From: Bacteroidales bacterium UBA2198
GTDB lineage: Bacteria; Bacteroidota; Bacteroidia; Bacteroidales; VadinHA17
DNA: 6,140 bases
Assembly (NCBI GenBank): GCA_002328625.1
Contig: DCVC01000243.1
Span: 1-6,140, forward strand
Direction of reading: 5' to 3'
The position numbers and the translations under genes were made by a program. Below, piece after piece: positions 1 to 5,850 of this stretch. Under the pieces are notes generated by a model, which did no database searches, was not told the origin of the DNA, and was given only the letters and a program-made list of their open reading frames with translations. Position 1 is the stretch's first letter. Every line of letters starts with the position of its first letter.

Positions 1-163
1 CCATCCCTGCATTAAGATGGGCAATACCCATACCGTCTCCGATGAATAATACAATGTTCTTTGGTTTCTTTGCCGGACTCCTTGATTCATTAATATTTCT
101 AAAGGAACATCCTGTTACAGAAAGTATAGCCAGAGAGATAATAAGTATGGAGTGCTTTTTCAT
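1..163 (-). CDS. Alkaline phosphatase, lipoprotein, N-terminal part (gene continues beyond the left edge)
   Basis: The reverse strand from ATG at 163-161 reads 54 open codons to the window edge. The protein starts MKKHSILIIS, a short basic then hydrophobic signal, and reaches a lipobox VTGC with the modified cysteine at residue 19, so it is predicted to be exported and lipid-anchored. Residues 36-46 read KNIVLFIGDGMG-like; this is the first metal-binding motif of the PhoA-type alkaline phosphatase family, with Asp43 matching the Asp that bridges the zinc and magnesium sites in E. coli PhoA. The family releases phosphate from many monoesters in the periplasm or at the cell surface. The catalytic serine and the rest lie outside the window, so completeness cannot be judged. 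No acidic cluster follows the cysteine, so there is no clear Bacteroidota surface-export signal. It lies 55 bases after the nucleotidase gene on the same strand, probably in one transcript. Family assignment rests on one motif plus context. Confidence 0.82.
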   Translation of the reverse strand, partial: MKKHSILIISLAILSVTGCSFRNINESRSPAKKPKNIVLFIGDGMGIAHLNAGM

Positions 164-218
164 AGTAATGTTTTATGCAGTTTCTATTATTAATTTCATA
201 AATCTAACAATTAATATT

Positions 219-1988
219 CTAATTTGTTGTACCGAACAATAGTTGATAGTCCCGGGGTGCTGCAACTTCAACCCATTGTTCCGGAATAATTCTCCAGTTA
301 TTAAAAGCAGAAGGATTTATTATTTTCTTGTTTTCCAGGTATTTCATCATAAAAAACCTCAAATCTCTGTCAGTCGAAAAAATGATTCTGCTTTTAATAT
401 CATTCTTTGAAATTCCTGCACCTGAAGTCAGGTGGCTTCCGCCACCGCTTCCTCTGTAAGAGTTAATAGCTACTTTGTATATATTCTTTTTACCAAATGG
501 ACGACCGTTGGAAAGGGATTTGATGAGGATTCTTGATCCTTCCGGTTTACTTATATCGACAACATAATCAATACCTGCTGCAGAATCAAAATTATAAGAT
601 TGATTCCGTAGCCAGGCGCGCCCATTATTCAAAACGGGTTTTCCATTATTACCTACCCTGAATTTAAGAAGGTTATCCTGAGGTCCTTTCATTGTATTTA
701 ACCATTGATCGTAAGAGTATTCCAGATAATCCTTTATTTCTTCTCCTGACATATATATGGCATAAAGGAAGTTTTCATAACGGTAAAGTTTGAACATATC
801 AGCGACTTTGACCGGACCTGATGAGATTTTAACGTCGAATGACAAGGGTGCTGCAAAACTGATATCTGCATTGGTCAATTCAAGCTGAATTGAATGTATC
901 ATATCCACAAAAGCGGATGATCCGAAAAAGGAGTCTCTTGATGAGATTGTTTCAGATGAATTAGCAATTACTCTGTTTACGTATTGTTCAATCCTTTTAA
1001 ACTGTAAATCAAACTTTGAGAGAAAATCAGGATCAGCCCTGTAATCTTCAACGTTTACTATTTCGCCTTTAATGATGCTGGTTTTTGTTCCAGTATTTTT
1101 CCCAGGCAAAATAGTAATGTCAGCTTTTGCAATCTTTTGTGCCCTGCTTCCTCCATTAAGTATCAGCACCGTATCTCCTGATATATTTACAATTTTTTCA
1201 TTTGCAATATTGTGGTCATGTCCGGTAAAGATAATATCAAATCCAGGCACATTATAAGCCACTGATGCAGAGCCATCTTCAATAATAATATTGTTATCCT
1301 GTAAACTTATTTCGGATTTGTCCCATCCTGAGTGGAAGAGTCCAACAATCAGATCAGGTTTTTCTTCTTTAACGGCACTGATCCATTGTTTTGCGGTTTC
1401 TGTCATATCCCTGAATTCAATCCCAGAGTAGAGTTCAGGGGGCAGCCAGTTAGGAACAGATGGTGTGATGAGGCCCAAAACAGCAACCTTAATTCCTTTT
1501 TTTTCAACTATATGATATGGTTTGAAGTATGGTTTTCCTGTTTCAGTACTGACTGCATTAGCGGCCAGTAAAGGGAAATTATATTCCTTTATTAATTTGT
1601 CATATACCGCTTGACCTGCCTCAATATCATGATTTCCCACTGTACCGGCATCATATCCGAGAAAATTCATTACCTGTGCATTTAGATGCGGAGAAACTGT
1701 GTCCAAGTAATTATGATAATAAACTGATGGTTGCCCCTGGAGGTTGTCCCCATTATCCAAAAGTATGACCGGTGTTTTTTTCTGCCGCAGCTTTTTAAGA
1801 TAAGTTGCAATGTTTGCAAGGGAGCTGTTCAGTTCTTTCTGCTCAGTAAAATCGTATGGAAAAATTACTCCGTGTAAATCAGTAGTTTCAAGGATAATGA
1901 TTTTTCTTTTAGCAGCTTCTGAACAGGAAAATGCCAGAGTTGCAAGCAAAAGAATTAAAATCCATCTGGTAAGTGATCTGTAATTCAT
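219..1988 (-). CDS. Bifunctional 5'-nucleotidase / 2',3'-cyclic-nucleotide phosphodiesterase, lipoprotein
   Basis: The 589-residue protein is close to the usual UshA/CpdB length. A hydrophobic N-terminus (residues 9-20) ends in AFSC with Cys22, a slightly weak lipobox, so it is likely a lipoprotein outside the cytoplasmic membrane. The N-terminal calcineurin-like metallophosphatase domain (about 28-300) keeps every metal ligand motif: Asp37 and His39 in TTDLHG, Asp81 in DNGDN, GNHD at 118-121, His219 in LFHS and GHDH at 256-259. The C-terminal 5'-nucleotidase domain (about 340-545) carries KLYRYEN (400-406) and YNFDSAAGIDY (466-476), which resemble the CpdB branch more than UshA; the aromatic residues there should stack on the base. 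Expected activity is removal of phosphate from nucleotides and 2',3'-cyclic nucleotides, giving nucleosides for uptake. The alkaline phosphatase gene follows 55 bases downstream. Start is ATG at 1988-1986; stop is TAG. The exact substrate cannot be read from the sequence. Confidence 0.9.
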   Translation of the reverse strand: MNYRSLTRWILILLLATLAFSCSEAAKRKIIILETTDLHGVIFPYDFTEQKELNSSLANIATYLKKLRQKKTPVILLDNGDNLQGQPSVYYHNYLDTVSPHLNAQVMNFLGYDAGTVGNHDIEAGQAVYDKLIKEYNFPLLAANAVSTETGKPYFKPYHIVEKKGIKVAVLGLITPSVPNWLPPELYSGIEFRDMTETAKQWISAVKEEKPDLIVGLFHSGWDKSEISLQDNNIIIEDGSASVAYNVPGFDIIFTGHDHNIANEKIVNISGDTVLILNGGSRAQKIAKADITILPGKNTGTKTSIIKGEIVNVEDYRADPDFLSKFDLQFKRIEQYVNRVIANSSETISSRDSFFGSSAFVDMIHSIQLELTNADISFAAPLSFDVKISSGPVKVADMFKLYRYENFLYAIYMSGEEIKDYLEYSYDQWLNTMKGPQDNLLKFRVGNNGKPVLNNGRAWLRNQSYNFDSAAGIDYVVDISKPEGSRILIKSLSNGRPFGKKNIYKVAINSYRGSGGGSHLTSGAGISKNDIKSRIIFSTDRDLRFFMMKYLENKKIINPSAFNNWRIIPEQWVEVAAPRDYQLLFGTTN

Positions 1989-2055
1989 ATTTCAGTCTTT
2001 TATTGCCATAAACATAGGAAAGAATATTTATTTTTCATCATTTGTGAATATGTTA

Positions 2056-2088
2056 TTGGTCTATTCGTTTCACTAAATAATATATTTG
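2056..2088 (+). promoter_or_regulatory. Promoter of the NamZ-like gene (Bacteroidota -33/-7 type)
   Basis: TTGG at 2056-2059 and a perfect TAnnTTTG match, TATATTTG, at 2081-2088, with 22 bases between TTG and the -7 box. This matches the Bacteroidota housekeeping promoter pattern. Transcription would start a few bases downstream, in or just after the T-run at 2089-2094, leaving a leader of only about 10-15 bases before ATG at 2107. The -7 box contains the TTG (2086-2088) that could otherwise be taken as the start codon. Confidence 0.65.
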
Positions 2089-2106
2089 TTTTTTAAAACT
2101 TCCAAA

Positions 2107-3282
2107 ATGACATTAACAGGACTTGAACTTATAACATTGAATTTTCCTGATGCATTAAAAGGTAAAAGAATAGGCATTTTATGCCATGCACCGAGCATTA
2201 CAAGAGATTTTTCACACATAACTGACATATTTCATAATAATAAAGAGTGTCATTTATCTGCAATTTTTGGTCCCCAGCATGGAATTTCCGGTCAGACCCA
2301 GGATAATATGATTGAATGGGAAAGTGTTATCCATCCTGTATTTAAGGTTCCACTTTTCAGTCTTTATGGTGAACACAGGATACCGTCACCTGAAATGCTT
2401 AATCACATAGACATTATGTTAATTGATCTTCAGGATATCGGAGCAAGACTATACACATATGTCTGGAGTGTCAAGTTGTGTATGGAGGCCTGTTCAGAAG
2501 CGGGAATTCCTGTATGGATACTCGACAGGCCCAATCCTGTAGGCAGACTCCCGTTTGACGGACCTGTTTTGAAGGAAGAGTTTTTTACCTTTGTCGGAGG
2601 TGCCTGTATTCCATTGTGCCACCGTATGACAATGGGAGAAATGGCTGTTTGGATTAAGGAGAAGTATTATAAGAATTGCGACCTGAATATTGTGTGGATG
2701 AAAAACTGGAGGAGATCATCATTATTCAGCGAAACAGGTATTCCATGGGTACTCCCCTCTCCCAATATGCCAACCCTTCAGACTGCCATAGTATATCCGG
2801 GGACAGTTCTTATTGAGGCTCTTAATCTTTCTGAAGGACGCGGGACTACAATACCCTTTGAGCTTTTTGGCGCTCCTTTCATCGATCCTGTCAAACTCAA
2901 GGATAATCTTGACGCCAGAAACATTTCCGGTTGTGCTTTCCGGATCCACGGTTTTATTCCCACTTTTAACAAATTCAAGGGGGAATATTGCAATGGTATA
3001 CAGATCCATGTAATCAATCCTGATATTTATTACCCTGTTACTGTTGCGTTGGAGATTTTTGATGCTATTATTGAGACAAGCAATGAGAATGCGCTTATGT
3101 TTAACCTTCCGCCGTACGAATATGAATATACACTTATGCCTTTTGATATCTTGTCGGGTGATTCGACAATGAGGACAACTCTGATAAGAAGAACACCTCT
3201 GAGGATTGAAAAACAGAGATGGCAATCTGAAATTGAGGATTTCAGGAAAGAATTCCGGCAGTTAGCAGTTTATCCTGAATAA
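2107..3282 (+). CDS. NamZ/DUF1343-family protein (exo-beta-N-acetylmuramidase family, GH171)
   Basis: A 391-residue protein from ATG at 2107; an alternative TTG at 2086 lies inside the -7 promoter box and is unlikely. Family motifs occur in order: FGPQHG (54-59), IDLQDIGARLYTY (106-118), LDRPNP (139-144), a region around CHRMTMGEMA (171-180), PSPNMPT (217-223), VYPGT (229-233), SEGRGTT (242-248) and GAPFID (255-260). This is the two-domain NamZ architecture: a Rossmann-like N-terminal half to about residue 222 and a smaller C-terminal half. Characterised members (B. subtilis NamZ) release terminal MurNAc from peptidoglycan fragments. Two oddities: there is no signal peptide or lipobox, so the protein appears cytoplasmic, and the first motif has Gln56 where the characterised form, as I recall, has PEHG. 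Glu243 in SEGRG is kept. The gene stands alone, diverging from the nucleotidase and converging on the receiver gene. The family is certain; the activity is inferred. Confidence 0.88.
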   Translation: MTLTGLELITLNFPDALKGKRIGILCHAPSITRDFSHITDIFHNNKECHLSAIFGPQHGISGQTQDNMIEWESVIHPVFKVPLFSLYGEHRIPSPEMLNHIDIMLIDLQDIGARLYTYVWSVKLCMEACSEAGIPVWILDRPNPVGRLPFDGPVLKEEFFTFVGGACIPLCHRMTMGEMAVWIKEKYYKNCDLNIVWMKNWRRSSLFSETGIPWVLPSPNMPTLQTAIVYPGTVLIEALNLSEGRGTTIPFELFGAPFIDPVKLKDNLDARNISGCAFRIHGFIPTFNKFKGEYCNGIQIHVINPDIYYPVTVALEIFDAIIETSNENALMFNLPPYEYEYTLMPFDILSGDSTMRTTLIRRTPLRIEKQRWQSEIEDFRKEFRQLAVYPE

Positions 3283-3305
3283 GTCAGAAGGGTTTAATGA
3301 GGCAG

Positions 3306-3692
3306 TTATCCTTTAATAAGGACATTAATAAGTTTGTCAATTAATTGTCGCGGGAGTATGGGTTTCACTATATAATCATCAAATCCTGAAGCAAATATTT
3401 TCTCCCTGTCACCAAGAAGGCTATAGGCGGTCTGGGCAATTATTATGATGTTCTTTCTGAATTCTCTAATCTTGTTAGCAGAACCATAGCCATCAATAAC
3501 CGGAAGTTGAATATCCATCAATATTACATCAATTCCCGGTTCACTTCTTGCAACATCAATAGCTTCCTGTCCATCGACTGCATTAAAAAGGAGAGCTCCG
3601 GTCTTTTCAAGTATTTTATTCAGATATAATCTGCTTGACAAATCATCTTCCACTATCAGTATTTTCTTATCCTTCAGAAGTTCGTATTCCAT
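3306..3692 (-). CDS. Stand-alone response-regulator receiver protein (CheY-like)
   Basis: A 128-residue protein consisting of one receiver domain and nothing else. All key residues are present: the acidic pocket Glu15-Asp16-Asp17 in IVEDD, phospho-acceptor Asp60 in LMDIQLP, Thr88 in AQTAY and Lys110 in VKP. The wording around alpha4 (TAYSLLGDREK) resembles receivers attached to hybrid histidine kinases. With no DNA-binding or enzymatic output domain it probably acts by phosphorylation-dependent protein contact or as a phosphate relay or sink. No histidine kinase lies in the window. It starts 11 bases after the stop of the GroES-like gene, so it is most likely cotranscribed from that gene's promoter. 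It ends 23 bases from the end of the convergent NamZ-like gene, with no recognisable terminator between. Start is ATG at 3692-3690; stop is TAA. Signal and partner are unknown. Confidence 0.9.
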   Translation of the reverse strand: MEYELLKDKKILIVEDDLSSRLYLNKILEKTGALLFNAVDGQEAIDVARSEPGIDVILMDIQLPVIDGYGSANKIREFRKNIIIIAQTAYSLLGDREKIFASGFDDYIVKPILPRQLIDKLINVLIKG

Positions 3693-3703
3693 AGTTGCTG
3701 TTG

Positions 3704-4087
3704 TTATTCAAAAAGTCCATCATCCCGAAGCAGCAGCAAAATAGCTGACTGTGGCACAACAATGTACTTTTCTTTGTTAAATTCAATCTCTATTGCGCTA
3801 TTCTGAAGATATACTGCCTGATCACCCTCCCTGGGCTGGAGAGGAACATATTTAGGTTCCTCTGATCTGTTTTTCCATGGCTCATCAGAATCATTAACTG
3901 AAGGTATTGGGTAGCCGGGGCCAACCTTAAGGACATAGCCTATCTGTACCTTTTCATTTTCGTTAACGCCAGGAGGTAAATACAGCCCACTTTTTGTTTT
4001 TGATTGAGGCACTTTTGGTTTAATAAGGATCCTGTCACCAATAACAATCAGTTTTTGTAGATCTTTCTCATCCAATAAAACACTCAT
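3704..4087 (-). CDS. GroES-family co-chaperonin with an extended loop
   Basis: A 127-residue protein from ATG at 4087-4085; an upstream in-frame TTG at 4099-4097 would add four residues but lies about where transcription should begin. The GroES fold is recognisable: strand LIVIGDRILIKP (13-24), a mobile-loop region with KTKSGLYLPPG (30-40, LYL in the place of the IVL GroEL-contact tripeptide), GYVLKVGPG (50-58), then after an insertion REGDQAVYL (86-94), and C-terminal IVVPQSAILLLL (109-120). Residues about 60-85, with DEPW at 68-71, exceed classical GroES (about 97 residues) and sit where the roof loop or dome would be; I recall this extended form from Bacteroidota. No groEL is adjacent, so this is probably a second co-chaperonin rather than the main groES. 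Family role: cap a chaperonin ring in the cytoplasm. Whether it works with the main GroEL is inference. The receiver gene follows after 11 bases. Confidence 0.85.
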   Translation of the reverse strand: MSVLLDEKDLQKLIVIGDRILIKPKVPQSKTKSGLYLPPGVNENEKVQIGYVLKVGPGYPIPSVNDSDEPWKNRSEEPKYVPLQPREGDQAVYLQNSAIEIEFNKEKYIVVPQSAILLLLRDDGLFE

Positions 4088-4105
4088 GACTGTATGCAAT
4101 TAAGA

Positions 4106-4138
4106 CAAAAATATCATTTTTTAGATTACACAACCAAA
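4106..4138 (-). promoter_or_regulatory. Promoter of the GroES-like/receiver operon (Bacteroidota type)
   Basis: On the minus strand, TTTG (4138-4135) is followed after 21 bases by TATTTTTG (4113-4106), a perfect TAnnTTTG match. The expected transcription start is a few bases downstream, near 4102-4099, giving a leader of roughly 11-15 bases before ATG at 4087. This is the only good promoter match seen for the two-gene unit. Confidence 0.65.
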
Positions 4139-4203
4139 AGAGAACCAGAATTAATTAATATTGTATCAGATGATGAACGTTGAATTATCTTATTTATTTC
4201 AGT

Positions 4204-4818
4204 ATGAAATCATCCGACACATACCTGACAATTAAATCCTTTTCCAGAGGTATATACAGAGAAAAAGGCAGCAGATTTATCGGAATGGCTTATCCTGTCA
4301 ACATGAAAGAGGAAGTTAAAATAATAATGGATAAAATCAGAAGGGAATTTCATGATGCAAGACATTATTGTTACGCTTACATGCTTGGACATAAAAGACT
4401 TTTATGGAAAGTAAATGATGACGGCGAACCATCAGGGAGTGCCGGTAAACCAATCCTTGGGCAGATCAACTCATATGGATTAACAAACATACTCATTGTT
4501 GTTGTCAGATATTTCGGCGGCACACTGCTTGGTGTCGGCGGACTGATAAATGCATACAAATCAGCGGCTCATTATGCAATTGACAGTGCAGAAATCATTG
4601 AACTTTTCATCAGGGAATATCATGAAATCACTTACCCTTATTCTTCAATGAATGAAGTAATGAAAATATTAAAAGAAGAAAATATTGACCATTCGGGCCA
4701 CAAATATGATCTGGGCTGCAGTATGAGCATAAACTTCAGATTATCTTCACGTTTAAGAGTCATGGAACGGTTGGCAAGAGTGCAGGGCATGAACATGAAG
4801 TATATTGAAACCCGGTAG
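4204..4818 (+). CDS. yigZ: YigZ/IMPACT-family protein (UPF0029)
   Basis: A 204-residue protein from ATG at 4204, the normal length of bacterial YigZ; the frame stays open to TTG at 4180 but the extra eight residues (MNYLIYFS) are not family-like. The N-terminal IMPACT domain (about 8-125) shows KGSRFIG (21-27), DARHYCYAY (51-59), the signature DDGEPSGSAGKP (72-83) and VVRYFGGTLLGVGGL (100-114). The C-terminal domain (about 138-204) corresponds to the EF-G domain V-like DUF1949 region. Eukaryotic IMPACT proteins regulate translation via GCN1/GCN2; the bacterial role is not settled, though nucleic-acid or ribosome contact is suspected. A weak promoter-like pair (TTG 4161-4163, TATCTTAT 4186-4193) precedes it with two -7 mismatches. 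It diverges from the GroES-like gene and is separated from pyrB by 114 bases with a separate promoter match. Stop is TAG at 4816-4818. Confidence 0.92.
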   Translation: MKSSDTYLTIKSFSRGIYREKGSRFIGMAYPVNMKEEVKIIMDKIRREFHDARHYCYAYMLGHKRLLWKVNDDGEPSGSAGKPILGQINSYGLTNILIVVVRYFGGTLLGVGGLINAYKSAAHYAIDSAEIIELFIREYHEITYPYSSMNEVMKILKEENIDHSGHKYDLGCSMSINFRLSSRLRVMERLARVQGMNMKYIETR

Positions 4819-4831
4819 CAGTTCTGAAAAT

Positions 4832-4869
4832 ACAAAAGTTGTTAATTAATTATCAACATTTACTTTTGT
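4832..4869. repeat. Nested inverted repeat between yigZ and pyrB (operator or terminator candidate)
   Basis: Bases 4838-4857 form a 20-base palindrome broken by one symmetric T-T mismatch pair (GTTG-T-TAATTAATTA-T-CAAC). It lies inside an outer 7-base inverted repeat, ACAAAAG (4832-4838) and CTTTTGT (4863-4869). The right outer arm contains the -33 element of the pyrB promoter. It begins 14 bases after the yigZ stop. As RNA the stem would be very AT-rich, and what follows is only moderately U-rich, so a weak yigZ terminator or a protein-binding site for pyrBI control are both possible. Confidence 0.45.
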
Positions 4870-4893
4870 CGTAGCAATTCTTAAGTAAATTTG
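4865..4893 (+). promoter_or_regulatory. Promoter of pyrBI (Bacteroidota type)
   Basis: TTTG at 4865-4868 and TAAATTTG at 4886-4893, a perfect TAnnTTTG match, with 17 bases between them, the short end of the accepted range. The start of transcription should lie near 4898-4901, giving a leader of about 32-35 bases to the pyrB ATG. No Shine-Dalgarno sequence is evident. The -33 element falls within an inverted repeat, which would allow control by a bound protein. Confidence 0.6.
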
Positions 4894-4932
4894 ATAATGG
4901 CACGGTTACGGGACTATTAAAGAGCTAACCTT

Positions 4933-5847
4933 ATGAAAAACAAAAGCTTAGTATCAATAGATGATCTGAGTACAGATGAGATCTTAAAGATCCTGGATCT
5001 GGCTGAAGAATTCGAACACGATCCTGTAAGAAAACTATTGGAGGGCAAAGTTATAGCAACATTATTTTTTGAGCCTTCAACCCGCACCAGATTAAGTTTT
5101 GAAAGTGCCGTTAACCGGCTTGGAGGGAAGATTGTCGGATTTGCTGATGCATCATATTCAAGTGTATCAAAAGGTGAAACCCTGAAGGATACGATTCTGA
5201 CAGTTAATAATTATTGTGATCTCATTGTAATGAGACATCCAATAGAAGGCAGTGCAAGATACGCAAGTGAAATAGCTTCTGTTCCTGTAATAAATGCCGG
5301 GGATGGTGCTAATCAACATCCCACCCAAACCATGCTTGACCTTTTTTCAATCAGGAAAACCCAGGGGACTCTTGATAATCTGAATATTTTCATGGTAGGC
5401 GACCTGAAATATGGAAGGACAGTTCATTCGCTGGTGATGGCGATGTCGAGATGGAATACTACTTTTAATTTCATTGCCCCCGAAGAATTGAAAATGCCTG
5501 ATGAATTTAAATTGTATCTCGAGAACCTGGGTTTGAAGTATTATGAGCATAACGATTTTACCGAAATAATTTCAAAAGCTGATATAATCTATATGACCAG
5601 AGTACAGAAAGAGAGGTTTTCAGATCCGATGGAGTATGAAAAGGTGAAGAATGTCTATGTTCTGAAAAATTCAATGTTGAAAGACACAAAACAGAATATG
5701 CGTGTACTCCATCCATTGCCAAGGGTAAATGAAATCCATATTGATGTTGACAATAATCCCAAGGCATACTATTTTGAGCAGGCCCTAAATGGTGTATATA
5801 CCCGTCAGGCCATTTTGTGTTCACTTTTAGGAATAAAACAGCCGTGA
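4933..5847 (+). CDS. pyrB: Aspartate carbamoyltransferase catalytic chain (PyrB)
   Basis: A 304-residue protein, the usual length for PyrB (E. coli about 310). It catalyses condensation of carbamoyl phosphate with aspartate to N-carbamoyl-aspartate, the committed step of cytoplasmic de novo pyrimidine synthesis. Active-site signatures are intact: FEPSTRTR (46-53, the STRTR phosphate-binding loop), the flexible loop with Ser79-Lys80 in SVSKGET, Arg101-His102-Pro103, HPTQ (129-132), Arg162 in YGRTVHS, Arg223 and Gln225 in TRVQKER, and HPLPR (260-264). These match the carbamoyl-phosphate and aspartate ligands of the E. coli enzyme; HPTQTMLDLF and TRVQ favour aspartate over ornithine transcarbamoylase. 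pyrI follows after only 3 bases, so the protein should assemble with regulatory chains into an allosteric holoenzyme. Start is ATG at 4933, 40 bases after the end of the -7 box. Nothing is truncated. Confidence 0.98.
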   Translation: MKNKSLVSIDDLSTDEILKILDLAEEFEHDPVRKLLEGKVIATLFFEPSTRTRLSFESAVNRLGGKIVGFADASYSSVSKGETLKDTILTVNNYCDLIVMRHPIEGSARYASEIASVPVINAGDGANQHPTQTMLDLFSIRKTQGTLDNLNIFMVGDLKYGRTVHSLVMAMSRWNTTFNFIAPEELKMPDEFKLYLENLGLKYYEHNDFTEIISKADIIYMTRVQKERFSDPMEYEKVKNVYVLKNSMLKDTKQNMRVLHPLPRVNEIHIDVDNNPKAYYFEQALNGVYTRQAILCSLLGIKQP

Positions 5848-5850
5848 ATC

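Noticed and set aside
2009..2016. -7-like box TATGTTTA (minus strand) for the nucleotidase gene
   Set aside because: One mismatch and no TTG at the proper distance upstream; the real promoter may be elsewhere in the 118-base divergent region.
2722..3225. Long minus-strand open frame (167 codons) opposite the NamZ-like gene
   Set aside because: It lies wholly within a gene with clear family motifs, and its translation shows no recognisable domain.
3283..3305. Bidirectional terminator between the convergent NamZ-like and receiver genes
   Set aside because: Only a 4-base complementarity (CCTT/AAGG near 3310-3321) is seen, inside the receiver coding end, without a T-run; not enough to call.
4088..4099. 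TTG start at 4099-4097 adding four residues (MHTV) to the GroES-like protein
   Set aside because: It falls about where transcription should begin, a few bases past the -7 box at 4113-4106; the in-frame ATG at 4087 gives a family-like N-terminus.
4149..4160. TTAATTAAT upstream of yigZ resembling the core of the pyrB palindrome
   Set aside because: Nine AT-only bases shared between two AT-rich spacers are expected by chance, and the flanking GTTG/CAAC arms are missing.
4180..4203. TTG start at 4180 adding eight residues to YigZ
   Set aside because: ATG at 4204 gives the usual length, and the extension does not resemble the family N-terminus.
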